Assembly (NCBI RefSeq): GCF_000155955.1
Contig: NZ_GG697141.2
Coordinates: forward strand, 186,001 to 250,000
Direction: 5' to 3'
Origin: Mitsuokella multacida DSM 20544
Lineage (GTDB): Bacteria > Bacillota > Negativicutes > Selenomonadales > Selenomonadaceae
DNA length: 64,000 bases
Part shown: positions 35,634 through 46,236 of the stretch, one piece after another
How the letters are laid out: the number at the start of each line of letters is the position of its first letter
How positions within the stretch are numbered: position 1 is the first letter of the stretch
Translations under genes and position numbers: made by a program
Notes under the pieces: model-generated
Database searches by the model: none
Seen by the model: only the letters and a program-made list of their open reading frames with translations
Told to the model about the DNA's origin: nothing

Positions 35634-38600
35634 AGCCAGAAATCCTGACCATCTGTGCTTTCGGGCCGTACCAGAAAAAAGTCTGTCTCGATTTCTCCAT
35701 CCTTTCTGAGCAACCGTTCTTCCTGATCCACGGGGCGACGGGCGCAGGCAAGACGAGCATCTTTGATGCCATTTGCTATGCGCTCTACGGCGAGGCGGCG
35801 ACGGAGGCGCGCACGCCGCGCATGCTGCGCAACCGCGAGGCGGGGCCGGAGGTCGATACATATGTCGACCTGACGTTCTGCGTGCGCGACACGCACTGGC
35901 ACATCCGGCGCAATCCAGAGTACATGCGCAAGGCCAAGCGCGGCACGGGGCTCGCGCGCCAGGCGCCGGAAGTCGTGCTCGAGCGACTGGAAGATGGCAG
36001 GGTCGCAGAATCCTGGACGCGCGACGGCGAGGTGCAGGCGCGCATCGTGCGGCTGCTCGGCTTCCAGTGCAAGCAGTTCCGCCAGGTCGTCCTCTTGCCG
36101 CAGGGCGAGTTCCGCCGCTTCCTCATGGCCGACACGAGCGCGCGCAAGGAGATCATGAAGGTCCTCTTTAACACGGAAATCTACCAGAAGCTCGAGGACA
36201 AGCTGAAGGAGAAGGCCACGGAAGTCAGCAAATCGTACGATGGCATCGCCGAGAAGCAGAGGATGTACCTCGCAGAGGCCAATGCCAAAGATGAGGCGGA
36301 GTTCGCTGCATTGCTCGCGGCGCGCGAGCAACAGACGGCGGCGCTCGTCAAGCGGACAGCGGCTCTGCAGTCCCGCAAGGAGGCGTGCGAGAAAGAGCGC
36401 GATGCGGCTCGCGAGACGATGGCGAAATTCACGCAGGTGGACAAAGCCGCGGAAGAGCTCCAGAAGTGGGAGCGCATCGTGCCTGAGGACGAAGAAGCAA
36501 AGGCCATGCTCGACCGCGCGGACCGTGCCGCGGCGCTCATGGACCTCGCCAATCAGCTGCAGGCGGCCCGGCAGGATGCAGCCAAGCGCGGGCAGGGCCT
36601 CGAGGCTTTGAAGCAGCAGGGGAAAAAGCTCGCCACAGCCTACAAGCAGGCAGAGGAACGCTTTGTCATGGTCCAGCAGCAGAAGCCGGCCCATGCCGCT
36701 GAACGAGAAGAGCTCATCGTGCTGCAGGGGCTGCTGAAGGTCGCAAGAGAACTCGAGCAGGCTAAAAGAGATGCGGTAGCCAAGCAGACTGCCAGTGAGA
36801 AAGGTCAGCAGGAGGCCGCCGCTGCCAAGCAGCAGCTCTTGGCAGCAGAACAGGAGTTCAAGGCGCTGCAGCAGGAGGTCGAAGCCCTGCAGAAGGAAGC
36901 GCTCAATGTTGACGCGCTGAAACTCCGCCAGCAGAATCTCCTGGCGGAGCAGGAAAAGGCGGCGGCTGCCGCCAGGAGCGAGGCTCTTGTCCGAGAAGCT
37001 GCGGCCGGCTATGAGCAGGCGGAGCAGGCTGCTAAGAAGGCAGAGACGGAGTGGCAGGCGGCCCGCGCAGAGCTCGCGCATCTGCGCGAACTGGCCAAGG
37101 AGGCCCGCGCCGTGCTGCTGGCCGAACATCTCGAGGAAGGCGAGCCCTGCCCCGTCTGCGGCGCGACGCACCATCCAAAGCTCGCCGAGGCCGTGACGGA
37201 GATCGTCACGGACGAGATGCTCAAGGCAAAGGAAGCGGACGTCAGCGGCTTCGAGCAGCGGCATCAGGCCGCTGCTGCCAGAGCGCAGGAAAAGTCCGGC
37301 ATGCTCGCCGCCGCCAAGGCAGAGGCCGAAGCACTCGTGAAGCAGCTCGCGGGCAGAGAGCCGGCCGAGCTGGCCGCAGAGCTCGCCAAGGTCAAGACTG
37401 CCCTGCAGGGCGCGCAGAAAGCCGCTGAGGAATACGGCAGCCTCATGAAGGCCATCGAGCGCAAGCAGCAGGAACAGGCGCAGCTGCAGGAAAAAGCCGC
37501 TGCCCTCGAGCAGAAAGCAGCGGCTAGTGCAGCCGAGGCAGCCGCCGCCAAGGCCCTTGTGCAGGATAAGCAGGCGCAGCTCGCGGGCAGGGAACTGCCG
37601 GCAGAGCCTAAGGAGCTCGCGCACCAGTACCAGCAGCGCGAGGCGGCCTGGCAGGCCGCGGAAAAGGCGGCCGTCGCAGCTGAGCAGGATTACCACAGTC
37701 TCGATACGCGCTACCATGCAGCCCAGTCGGCCTGGAAGACGAAGCGCGAAGAGCTGCTGCGCAGCCAGCAGCAGGCCGCAGCGCTGCAGCAGAGTTTTGC
37801 CGGGCGCCTGGTGCAGGCGGGCTTTGCAGATGAGGCGGCCTATGAGGCGGCCCTGCAGGGCAGCTGGCGCGCATCTGACTACCGCGACAAGGTGCGCCGC
37901 GAGCTCCTTTCGCACGAGCAGGCCCTGCACACGGCGCGGACCAATCTCACCGATTGCCAGAAGACAATCGAGAAGTTGGAAAAGCCGGACCTTGCAGCGG
38001 CGGAAGATGCCGCAAGTGCGGCGCAGGCGGCATGGCAGCAGGCCCTGCGCGAGTCATCTGCGGCCGAGACAGTGCTGCGCTCGTGGCAGAAGCGCCAGAA
38101 GGCTCTCGATGCTTTGCGCGAGCAGAGCGGCGAGCTCACGCAGACGTATGCGCGCATCACGGGGCTCTCGGAGCTCGCGAGCGGCAAGACGGGCAGCCGC
38201 GTCTCGTTCCAGACGTACGTGCTGCACTCGCTCTTGGACGATGTCATGGAGATGGCCAACCAGCGCCTGCTCATCATGAGCCGCGGCCAGTACGAGCTCC
38301 ACGCCGGCCAGCGGCAGCGCGCCAATCAGCAGGGCGGCCTCGACATGGAGATCTTCGACCATTACTCCGGCTACGCGCGGCCCTTGGCGACGCTCTCGGG
38401 AGGCGAGTCCTTCCTCGCCTCGCTCGCGCTGGCGCTCGGCCTCGCTGATGTCGTGCAGGCGTGCGCGGGCGGCGTGCGCCTCGATACGATGTTCATCGAC
38501 GAGGGCTTTGGCACGCTCGACAGCGAGACGCTCGACGTCGCGCTCAAGGCCCTGTTTGAATTGCAGAAAAGCGGGCGGCTCATCGGCATCATCTCGCATG

Positions 38601-38701
38601 TCGAGGAGCTCCGCAGCCGCATCCCGGCGCGGCTTGAGGTCACGAAGACGAAGAGCGGCGGCAGCACGGCTCACTTCGAGCTGGGCACAGCAGAAAGTTG
38701 A
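35630..38701 (+). CDS. sbcC: Exonuclease SbcCD, ATPase subunit C
   Basis: A 1,023-residue Rad50-type SMC ATPase. Walker A is GATGAGKTSIFDAICYALYG near residue 37. Two very long Ala/Gln/Glu-rich coiled coils surround the zinc hook EGEPCPVCGATHHPK (about 506). The signature TLSGGESFLASLALALGLAD and Walker B MFIDEGFGTLD (about 955) lie at the C-terminal end. It partners SbcD in end processing and hairpin removal. It overlaps sbcD by 4 bp, and addB starts 7 bp after its stop. Confidence 0.95.
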   Translation: MKPEILTICAFGPYQKKVCLDFSILSEQPFFLIHGATGAGKTSIFDAICYALYGEAATEARTPRMLRNREAGPEVDTYVDLTFCVRDTHWHIRRNPEYMRKAKRGTGLARQAPEVVLERLEDGRVAESWTRDGEVQARIVRLLGFQCKQFRQVVLLPQGEFRRFLMADTSARKEIMKVLFNTEIYQKLEDKLKEKATEVSKSYDGIAEKQRMYLAEANAKDEAEFAALLAAREQQTAALVKRTAALQSRKEACEKERDAARETMAKFTQVDKAAEELQKWERIVPEDEEAKAMLDRADRAAALMDLANQLQAARQDAAKRGQGLEALKQQGKKLATAYKQAEERFVMVQQQKPAHAAEREELIVLQGLLKVARELEQAKRDAVAKQTASEKGQQEAAAAKQQLLAAEQEFKALQQEVEALQKEALNVDALKLRQQNLLAEQEKAAAAARSEALVREAAAGYEQAEQAAKKAETEWQAARAELAHLRELAKEARAVLLAEHLEEGEPCPVCGATHHPKLAEAVTEIVTDEMLKAKEADVSGFEQRHQAAAARAQEKSGMLAAAKAEAEALVKQLAGREPAELAAELAKVKTALQGAQKAAEEYGSLMKAIERKQQEQAQLQEKAAALEQKAAASAAEAAAAKALVQDKQAQLAGRELPAEPKELAHQYQQREAAWQAAEKAAVAAEQDYHSLDTRYHAAQSAWKTKREELLRSQQQAAALQQSFAGRLVQAGFADEAAYEAALQGSWRASDYRDKVRRELLSHEQALHTARTNLTDCQKTIEKLEKPDLAAAEDAASAAQAAWQQALRESSAAETVLRSWQKRQKALDALREQSGELTQTYARITGLSELASGKTGSRVSFQTYVLHSLLDDVMEMANQRLLIMSRGQYELHAGQRQRANQQGGLDMEIFDHYSGYARPLATLSGGESFLASLALALGLADVVQACAGGVRLDTMFIDEGFGTLDSETLDVALKALFELQKSGRLIGIISHVEELRSRIPARLEVTKTKSGGSTAHFELGTAES

Positions 38702-38708
38702 GGACGAT

Positions 38709-41700
38709 ATGACAGCAGAACTTGATTTCACGATCGGCAGGGCGGGGACGGGCAAGACGCACGCCTGCCTTGCGGCCATGCGGCAGCGCATGGCTGAGGC
38801 CCCGATGGGCCCCGCGCTCATCCTGCTCCTGCCGGAGCACATGACCTTCAAGGTGGAGCGCGAGCTCGCCGCGAGCATCCCGAAGGGGCAGGGCTTCCTC
38901 AGGAGCTACGTCTTTGGCTTCCGCCGCTTTGCGCGCCACGTGCTCTTGGAGACGGGGCACATGAAGGTGCCGCGCATCAGCGAGGTCGGGCGGCGCCTGC
39001 TCCTGCGCAAGATCCTCGTGCATCACCAGAAGGAGAAAGACCTGCAGGTCTTCGCGCGCGCTGTGCGCCAGCGCGGCTTTACTGAGAGCCTCTCGGATGT
39101 GATACAGGAATTCAAGAGCTACCGGCTGACGACGGATGTGCTGCGTGAAGCGGCGGACGAGCTTGCTAAAGGCAATGAGCGTCTGGCGGGCAAGCTGCAG
39201 GAGATGGCACTCCTGACGGATGAGTTCGCGGCAGAGATGCAGGGCAAGGCCAACGATGCGGAGGACATGATGAACCAGCTCGCCGAAGCCATCCCCGAAG
39301 CGCCGCTCATAAAGGGGGCGGAGGTCTGGCTCGACGGCTTCATCTTCTTCAATCCGCAGGAAATGGCCGTGCTGCGTGCCCTCATCATGACGGCCGCCAA
39401 GGTCCACGTCGCCCTGCCGATGACCGGCCTTGCAGAAGGCGATGGCCGCGTCCGGCTCGACCTGCCGGAGAACCTGCAGGAGACGGCGCTCTTCAACCGG
39501 CCGTACCGGACGCTGCAGGCCATCCGCCGCATGGCGCGCGAGGAGCTCGCCTATCGCGGCCCAATGCCCATCCACCTGCTCGCTGAGCAGCACCGCTTTG
39601 CACCGCAGAGCATCTTGCACGGCATGGAGCAGGAGCTCTTCCGCTACGGCGGCTCGGCTCAGTCGGAGGAGCAGGGCGTGCAGCTCGTCGAGGCCGCCAA
39701 CAGGAGGCTTGAAGTCGAGAGCGCGGCGGCGGATATCCTGCGCCTCGTGCGCGACGAGGGCTGGCATTACCGCGAGATAGGCCTGCTCGTGCGCGATGGC
39801 GAAGCGTACGGCGACCTCGTGCGCCTCGTCTTCGAGGATTACGGCATCCCGTTCTTCGAGGATGCGAAGCGGCCGAGCATCCACCACCCCTTGGCGGAGC
39901 TCATGCGGTCGGCCATCGAGGTCGTCGCGCGCGACTGGCGCTATGAGACGGTCTTCCGCTGCCTGCGCACGGGCTTCTTCCCGCCGGTGCGCGAGGACAT
40001 TGACCGGCTCGAGAACTACGTGCTCGAGTTTGGCATTCGCGGCCGCAAGCGCTGGCAGCAGCAGGAGCCCTGGGACTGGCACCGCCGCTACAGCCTAGAC
40101 GACGGCGAGCAGGTCGACGAGGATACGGCCTCGACGCTCGCGCTCATCGACTCGCTGCGCCGCCAGTCCGTCGAGGCGCTCTCCGCGCTGGAGGACGCCC
40201 TGCGCGCGGCCGATGATGTCCGCGGCTACACGCTGGCGCTCTACGATTTCCTCGTGCAGCTCGAGGTGCCGGCCCGCCTGCAGGAGTGGGCGGAGGTCGC
40301 CGAGCGGGAGGGAAGACTCGCCGACGCGGCGGAACACCGCCAGCTCTGGGACGACAGCATGGCGCTCTTCGACCAGCTCGTCGAGGTCAGTGGCACAGAG
40401 AAGATGACGCTGTCCGACTACGAGGCTGTCCTCAGCGACGGCCTCGATGCCCTGCAGATTTCGCTGATCCCGCCGGGACTCGACTACGTGACACTGGCCT
40501 CTTTCGATCAGAACAGCCTCGACAACATGCGCGGCCTCTACATCCTCGGCGCGGACGCCGCGACGATGCCGCGCCGCGTGCGCGAGCAGGGCATCTTCTC
40601 GGATGCCGACCGCCTGCACATCGCGGAGACACTGGCCGCCTTCCAGAAAGAGGGTGAGGAGGAGCACACGATCTCGCGCGGCGGTCACGAGAAGAGCTTC
40701 GGCGAGAAATTCCTGCTCTACCGCGGCTTCACCGAGGCGCGCGACTACCTCTGGATATCCTATGCGCTGGCCGATGCCGAGGGCAATGGCCTGCAGCCGT
40801 CGCCGCTCGTCAAGAAGATGCGCGAGCTCTTCCCGAAGGCCGCGTTCCTCTCCATCCCGCTGGAGACCGTGCGGCGCGATGACGATCTCTTGCTGGCGGC
40901 ACCGCGTCCGGCTCTCTCTGGCCTCGCCAATGCCCTGCGCGGCGAGCGCGAGCACCAGGCGATGCAGCCCTGCTGGCGCGATGTCTACAACTGGGCCATG
41001 GGGCAAAAGGAGTGGCAGCGTCCGCTGCAGCTCGCCCTCGCAGGCCTCTTTGCGCGGTCGGGCGCGGGCAGGATACCGAAGGAACTGGCGGAGCAAATCT
41101 TTGCCAAAGGCACGGTCCTGCGCGGCAGCGTGACGCAGTTCGAGAAGTTCCGCCAGTGCCCCTTTGCGCACTTCGCGGCCTACGGCCTGAAGCTGCAGGA
41201 GCGCCGCGAATACCAGTTCCGCTCAATGGACCTCGGGCAGCTGCTGCATGCCGTGCTCAAGGAGTACGGCAGTATCGTCAAGCGCGACTACGCGAATCGC
41301 TGGCAGGATGTGCCAGAAGAAAAGCGCGCCGCGCTCTGCGAGGAGCTCGTCAACACGCTGGCGCCGCGTCTGCAGAGCGAGATCCTGTTGAGCCGCGACA
41401 ACTACCGCCACCTCAAGAAGCGCATCGAGAAGACGGCGGAGCAGGCCGTCGGCCATCTGTCGGCCTGGGCGGCCGTCTCGGCCTTCCAGCCGGCCTTCTT
41501 CGAGGAGGCGTTCGGCCATCCGGACGACGAGGTCCACCTGAAGCCACTGCCGCTCGGCGACGGCTACGCCCTCTCGTTCAAGGGGCAGATCGACCGCCTC
41601 GACCTGCACGAGTGCGCGCCGTACTACCTGATCCTCGACTACAAGACGGGCCATGTCGCCATCAATCTCTTCGAGGTCTACTACGGCCTCAGGCTGCAGC

Positions 41701-42341
41701 TGCTCGTCTACATGATGGTTGGGCGCGAGCTCCTGAAGGAGAAGGGGGAGAAGCGCCTGCCGGCCGGCATCCTCTACGCGTTCCTGCAGAATCCTTTGCT
41801 GCAGACGCGGCAGAAGTACACGCAGGCAGAGCTCGAGAAGCGCATCAATGCCGAACTGCGCATGCCGGGCTGGGTGCTGGCCGACCTCGACGTCGCCAAG
41901 GCCATTGACGCGAGCTTCTCCTTCATCAAGCCGGGACTCAGCAAGGTCAAGGACGAGAAGAAGAAGGACGTCATCGGCCCTGATGGCAAGCCCGTCATGG
42001 ATTTCGACAGCAACAGCAGGAAGCGCGGCTACATCCGCAAGCCGGAGGAGTTCGAGCTCATGCTCGCGTACGTCGACTACATCCTGCGCGATACGGGCCG
42101 GGCCATCCTCGGCGGCGATATCAGCGCGAGCCCGTACCGCCTCAAGGCGAAGAAGGAACAGACGGCCTGCACCTACTGCGAATACCGCGATGTCTGCGGC
42201 TTCGACCCCGACATCGAGGGCTATGCGTACCGCGACATCGGTCCGGAGGACGATGCGGTGCTGGAAGAGAAGATGGCTTCGTGTACAGGAAAGGAAGATT
42301 TGCTCGATGCAATACACAGAGGATCAGAAGAAAGCGATTGA
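38709..42341 (+). CDS. addB: ATP-dependent helicase/nuclease, subunit B
   Basis: A 1,210-residue AddB. With AddA it processes double-strand breaks to load RecA and also degrades linear foreign DNA. An N-terminal Walker A (GRAGTGKTH, about residue 11) is present, with an inactive helicase-like middle. A C-terminal RecB-type nuclease follows (GQIDRLDLHE, LILDYKTG near 976). Fe-S cluster cysteines are visible: one in FRQCPFAHF (about 817) and three in CTYCEYRDVC (about 1,154-1,163). The start at 38709 has GAGGA directly upstream. The end overlaps addA by 35 bp. Confidence 0.93.
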   Translation: MTAELDFTIGRAGTGKTHACLAAMRQRMAEAPMGPALILLLPEHMTFKVERELAASIPKGQGFLRSYVFGFRRFARHVLLETGHMKVPRISEVGRRLLLRKILVHHQKEKDLQVFARAVRQRGFTESLSDVIQEFKSYRLTTDVLREAADELAKGNERLAGKLQEMALLTDEFAAEMQGKANDAEDMMNQLAEAIPEAPLIKGAEVWLDGFIFFNPQEMAVLRALIMTAAKVHVALPMTGLAEGDGRVRLDLPENLQETALFNRPYRTLQAIRRMAREELAYRGPMPIHLLAEQHRFAPQSILHGMEQELFRYGGSAQSEEQGVQLVEAANRRLEVESAAADILRLVRDEGWHYREIGLLVRDGEAYGDLVRLVFEDYGIPFFEDAKRPSIHHPLAELMRSAIEVVARDWRYETVFRCLRTGFFPPVREDIDRLENYVLEFGIRGRKRWQQQEPWDWHRRYSLDDGEQVDEDTASTLALIDSLRRQSVEALSALEDALRAADDVRGYTLALYDFLVQLEVPARLQEWAEVAEREGRLADAAEHRQLWDDSMALFDQLVEVSGTEKMTLSDYEAVLSDGLDALQISLIPPGLDYVTLASFDQNSLDNMRGLYILGADAATMPRRVREQGIFSDADRLHIAETLAAFQKEGEEEHTISRGGHEKSFGEKFLLYRGFTEARDYLWISYALADAEGNGLQPSPLVKKMRELFPKAAFLSIPLETVRRDDDLLLAAPRPALSGLANALRGEREHQAMQPCWRDVYNWAMGQKEWQRPLQLALAGLFARSGAGRIPKELAEQIFAKGTVLRGSVTQFEKFRQCPFAHFAAYGLKLQERREYQFRSMDLGQLLHAVLKEYGSIVKRDYANRWQDVPEEKRAALCEELVNTLAPRLQSEILLSRDNYRHLKKRIEKTAEQAVGHLSAWAAVSAFQPAFFEEAFGHPDDEVHLKPLPLGDGYALSFKGQIDRLDLHECAPYYLILDYKTGHVAINLFEVYYGLRLQLLVYMMVGRELLKEKGEKRLPAGILYAFLQNPLLQTRQKYTQAELEKRINAELRMPGWVLADLDVAKAIDASFSFIKPGLSKVKDEKKKDVIGPDGKPVMDFDSNSRKRGYIRKPEEFELMLAYVDYILRDTGRAILGGDISASPYRLKAKKEQTACTYCEYRDVCGFDPDIEGYAYRDIGPEDDAVLEEKMASCTGKEDLLDAIHRGSEESD

Positions 42342-45300
42342 GGCGCGCCACCGCAACATCCTCGTCGCAGCGGCGGCCGGTTCCGGCAAGACCCGCGTGC
42401 TCGTCGACCGCATCATCGCGCAGCTCCTGGCGCGCGAGTGCAGCGTCGACGAGATGCTCGTCGTGACGTTCACGAATGCGGCGGCGACGGAGATGCGCGA
42501 GCGCATCGACAAGGCCCTGCAGAAGAAGCTCTTGGAGACGGATGACCGCGAGACAGCTGCCTGGCTCGAGCGCCAGATTGTCCTGCTGTCCGGCGCCTCT
42601 ATCTGCACGTTCCACGCGTTCTGCCAGAAGGTCATCCGCCAGAACATCGACGCCATCGACGTCGACCCGCAGTTCCGGCTGGCCAGCGACCAGGAGATGG
42701 TCCTGATGCGCCGCGATGTGCTCGAGGAACTGCTCGAGAGCTCCTATAAGATGCCAGAAGACGAGGCGGGGAAGGCGAAGTGGCAGGATTTCCTCGAGTT
42801 CGTCGACGACTACGGTGACGACCACGGCGATGAGGCCGTCTACGAAGCCGTGCTCAAGCTCTACCACTTCTGCCAGAGCCAGCCGTTCCCGAAGGCGTGG
42901 CTGCGCCAGCAACAGGAGCGCTATGAGGCAGAGGCGGCGGACTTCTGGCAGACGCCATGGACCGCGACCATCGTGGAGGCGGTGGGCCGGGAGATTGAGC
43001 GCAGCATCCATGCCTATGAGGCGGCCTGCGCGCTTGTCCGCACGGGTGGCCGCCCTGAGGCGGAAGAGGCGGCTCTGCTCGCGGCCTGGCAGCCGTATGT
43101 CGAATACCTGCAGAGCTGCATCGAGAAGCTCGAAGAGGTGCAGACAGTCTACCGCACGGCGCTTGCCGAGAAAAAGGCGGGCGGCTGGGATGCGCTCTGC
43201 GCCGCGGCTAAGGGATGGAAGCAGCCCGTGCTGCGCGGCAAGAAGTATGAGGCGCTGCGCGATGCTTTCCCGGACATCCGCAAGGCCTTCGAGAAGAGCC
43301 GTGACGAGGCCAAGAAGATCTTCACGGATGCCCGCGACCGCTATCTGGCCGAGATGGAGGCATCCGTGCTGGAAGATATCAGGGCGTGCAGCGCGACCGT
43401 GCGTCGCTACGTCGACCTGACGACAGCCTTCATCGACGCACTGCAGGCGGCCAAGAAGGAGCGCAATGTCCTCGATTTCAGCGACCTCGAGCACTTCGCG
43501 CTCGCCGTGCTCTGCCGCGACTCGGAGGCGCTTGCTGGAGCTTCTGAGGCAGATTTCCGCGGCGAGCGGGGCAAGGCACTGCGCACGGATGCGGCGGAGG
43601 ACCTGCGCGAGAAGTATGCCGTCATCATGGTCGACGAGTACCAGGATACGAATGGTGTCCAGGAGGCCATCCTGAACCTCATCGCGCGCGCGGACAACCG
43701 CTTCACCGTCGGCGATGTCAAGCAGAGCATCTACCGCTTCCGCCTCGCCGACCCATACCTCTTCCAGGCGAAGTACGACGCCTATCCCGAGAACCCGGGC
43801 GCAGAGGACATGGACCAGCTCATCACGATGAAGCAGAACTTCCGCAGCCGCGCCGAGGTCCTCGCGCCGATCAACTTCATCTTCGACCAGGTCATGACGC
43901 GCGAGGCCATGGAGATTGAGTACGACGAGAAGAGCCGGCTCTATCCGGGCGCTTCGTATCCAGAGGCCGAGCATACGCTCAAGGGGCCCATGGAGCTTGA
44001 CATCATCCTGCGCGGCGAGCCGGAGCAGCCCGTAGAGGGACTCAGTCAGGCGGCAGATGCGGGAGATGAGACGGGCGGCGAGGAGCTTGAGGGCTTCGAG
44101 CTCGAGGCCCAGCACATCGCGGACCGCATCGCAGGTCTCATGGAGTCGGGCTACCGCGTCTTCGACAAGGATGCGGGCGGCTACCGTCCGCTCGCGTACC
44201 GCGATATCGCCGTGCTGCTGCGCGCCGTCAAGGGCAAGGCGAATACCCTGCTCGAACTGCTGCGCAAGAACAGCATCCCGGCCTATGCCGACGTCGATGG
44301 CGGCTATTTCGAGGCCAATGAGGTGCGGCTCGTGCTCGCCCTGCTGAAGACCATCGACAATGCGCGGCAGGAAATCCCACTGGCGGCCGTGCTCGTCTCA
44401 CCGATTGGCGGCTTCACGATGGAGGAGCTCGCGCGCCTGCGCATGTCCGTCCCCGATGAAGACCTCTTCGGCGCCCTGCTGCGTAGCCACTCGCCGGAGA
44501 CGCCGCTCGAGGAGGGGCTCGCCGACCGCGCGGCCGACTTCTGCGCCTCCCTCAACCGCTGGCGCAGCTACGCTGTGAGCCACAGCGTGCCGGAGCTCAT
44601 CTGGAAGCTCTACCGCGAGACGGGCTACTACGACTACGTCGGCGGCCTCAAGGGCGGCCTGCTGCGCCAGGCCAATCTGCGCATGCTCGCTGACCGCGCC
44701 GCCGAGTACGAGAAGACGAATTACCGCGGGCTCTTCCGCTTCCTGCGCTTTCTCGAAGACCTGCGCAAGCGCGACACGGACCTCTCCGTCGCGCGCACGC
44801 TCGGCGCCAGCGAGGACGTCGTGCGCATCATGAGCATCCACAAGAGCAAGGGACTGGAATTCCCCGTCGTCATCGTCGCCGACATCGCTAAGGGCTTCAA
44901 CCAGCTCGACGCGAGGGGCACCTTCCTGCTGCACAAGGAGCTCGGCATCGGCCCGCGCCTCGTCGAGCGCTCGACAGTCGGGCGGCAGATGTACGACACC
45001 TTGCCGTATCAGGCCATCGGTGCGCGCATCGTTGCCGAAACCAAGGCCGAGGAGATGCGCGTGCTCTACGTCGCCATGACGCGCGCGCGCGAAAAACTCA
45101 TCCTGACGGGCACCCTGGCCGCGGCCAAATGGGAAAAGCAGGCCGCCCGCTATGCGCGCAGCCTCGACAGCCGCGAGCTCGCCCTGCCGGACGATATGAT
45201 CCGCGAGGCGGACAGCTATCTCGACTGGATTGCACCGGCCGTGGCGCGCCATACCGACGGTGCCCCCATCCGCGAGGCGGCCGGCGTGGACTGGGGCGAG

Positions 45301-46158
45301 ATGCTCGATGCCGTCGAGCCGGCGGCTCACTTTGCTGTCAACCTGCTCAGCGCCGAGGCGATACAGCCAAGGGAGGAGCAGGAAGAGCTCGATGCGACCC
45401 TGCAGTCCGTGCGCGAGGGCAGGGCGCTGCCGGCCTCGCCCGAGCGCGAACTCGTCGAGAAGCGTCTGAGCTGGCACTACGATGCCGAAGAACTACCGGG
45501 CATCACGGCTAAGATGACCGTCTCCGAAATCAAGCAGCGCTTTGCCGAGTCGCTGCGCGAAGACGAGCCGGCGGCGCTGCCCGTCGCACCGGCAGCGCCG
45601 CCCGTCTGGCGCCGCCCGCAGTTCCTGCAGCAGAAGGGGCGGCTCTCCCCAGCCGAGCGCGGCACGCTCATGCACAGCATCCTGCAGAACCTCGACCTGC
45701 ACGGCGACCTCACGCGCGAGGGCCTGCGCGCACAGGTTGCCCGCATGGAAGTCACCGGCATGATTGCCGCTGGCCACGAGGATGCCGTCAACTACACGAG
45801 CATCGAATCCTTCTGCCAGTCCTCTCTCGGCCAGCGCATGCAGCAGGCCGTGCGCGTCTGGCGCGAGCTGCCCTTCAGCCGCATGATCCCCGTCGGCGAG
45901 GTCAACCCCACCTACGCAGGCAGCAGCGAGAAGATCTTCGTCCAGGGCGTCATCGACGTCCTCTTCGAAGAAGCCGACGGCAGCCTCATCTTGCTCGACT
46001 ACAAGACCGACCGCGACACCACCCCCGAAAAAATCCGCCGCCACTACGCCAAGCAGATCGAGCTCTACCGCGAGGCCGTCGAGTCCATCGTCGGGAAAGA
46101 GGTCAAGGAGAGCATCTTGTTCATGCTTTATGACGGCACGAGCTTGCGGATTTCTTGA
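42307..46158 (+). CDS. addA: ATP-dependent helicase/nuclease, subunit A
   Basis: A 1,283-residue UvrD-like helicase fused to a nuclease. It begins MQYTEDQKKAIEARHRNILV, with Walker A AAAAGSGKTRVLVDR near residue 22. Later come VDEYQDTN and VGDVKQSIYRFR (motifs II/III), RIMSIHKSKGLEFPVV and YVAMTRAREKLIL (motifs V/VI). The nuclease domain is near the end (GVIDVLFEE, ILLDYKTDR at about 1,229). The start at 42307 lies inside the end of addB and is preceded by AAGGAAG, which indicates coupled translation of the two subunits. It is the last gene of the sbcDC-addBA operon. Confidence 0.94.
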   Translation: MQYTEDQKKAIEARHRNILVAAAAGSGKTRVLVDRIIAQLLARECSVDEMLVVTFTNAAATEMRERIDKALQKKLLETDDRETAAWLERQIVLLSGASICTFHAFCQKVIRQNIDAIDVDPQFRLASDQEMVLMRRDVLEELLESSYKMPEDEAGKAKWQDFLEFVDDYGDDHGDEAVYEAVLKLYHFCQSQPFPKAWLRQQQERYEAEAADFWQTPWTATIVEAVGREIERSIHAYEAACALVRTGGRPEAEEAALLAAWQPYVEYLQSCIEKLEEVQTVYRTALAEKKAGGWDALCAAAKGWKQPVLRGKKYEALRDAFPDIRKAFEKSRDEAKKIFTDARDRYLAEMEASVLEDIRACSATVRRYVDLTTAFIDALQAAKKERNVLDFSDLEHFALAVLCRDSEALAGASEADFRGERGKALRTDAAEDLREKYAVIMVDEYQDTNGVQEAILNLIARADNRFTVGDVKQSIYRFRLADPYLFQAKYDAYPENPGAEDMDQLITMKQNFRSRAEVLAPINFIFDQVMTREAMEIEYDEKSRLYPGASYPEAEHTLKGPMELDIILRGEPEQPVEGLSQAADAGDETGGEELEGFELEAQHIADRIAGLMESGYRVFDKDAGGYRPLAYRDIAVLLRAVKGKANTLLELLRKNSIPAYADVDGGYFEANEVRLVLALLKTIDNARQEIPLAAVLVSPIGGFTMEELARLRMSVPDEDLFGALLRSHSPETPLEEGLADRAADFCASLNRWRSYAVSHSVPELIWKLYRETGYYDYVGGLKGGLLRQANLRMLADRAAEYEKTNYRGLFRFLRFLEDLRKRDTDLSVARTLGASEDVVRIMSIHKSKGLEFPVVIVADIAKGFNQLDARGTFLLHKELGIGPRLVERSTVGRQMYDTLPYQAIGARIVAETKAEEMRVLYVAMTRAREKLILTGTLAAAKWEKQAARYARSLDSRELALPDDMIREADSYLDWIAPAVARHTDGAPIREAAGVDWGEMLDAVEPAAHFAVNLLSAEAIQPREEQEELDATLQSVREGRALPASPERELVEKRLSWHYDAEELPGITAKMTVSEIKQRFAESLREDEPAALPVAPAAPPVWRRPQFLQQKGRLSPAERGTLMHSILQNLDLHGDLTREGLRAQVARMEVTGMIAAGHEDAVNYTSIESFCQSSLGQRMQQAVRVWRELPFSRMIPVGEVNPTYAGSSEKIFVQGVIDVLFEEADGSLILLDYKTDRDTTPEKIRRHYAKQIELYREAVESIVGKEVKESILFMLYDGTSLRIS

Positions 46159-46169
46159 GTCGCTGAATT

Positions 46170-46229
46170 AAAAAAACGAGACTGTAGACCAGATGCTATT
46201 GCATCCAGGTTGCAGTCTCGTTTTTTTTA
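46170..46229. terminator. Bidirectional terminator between addA and the CNNM/CorC gene
   Basis: AAAAAACGAGACTG and CAGTCTCGTTTTTTTT flank an inner imperfect stem. A and T runs on both sides let it serve both convergent genes. Confidence 0.88.
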
Positions 46230-46236
46230 TGGTGAT

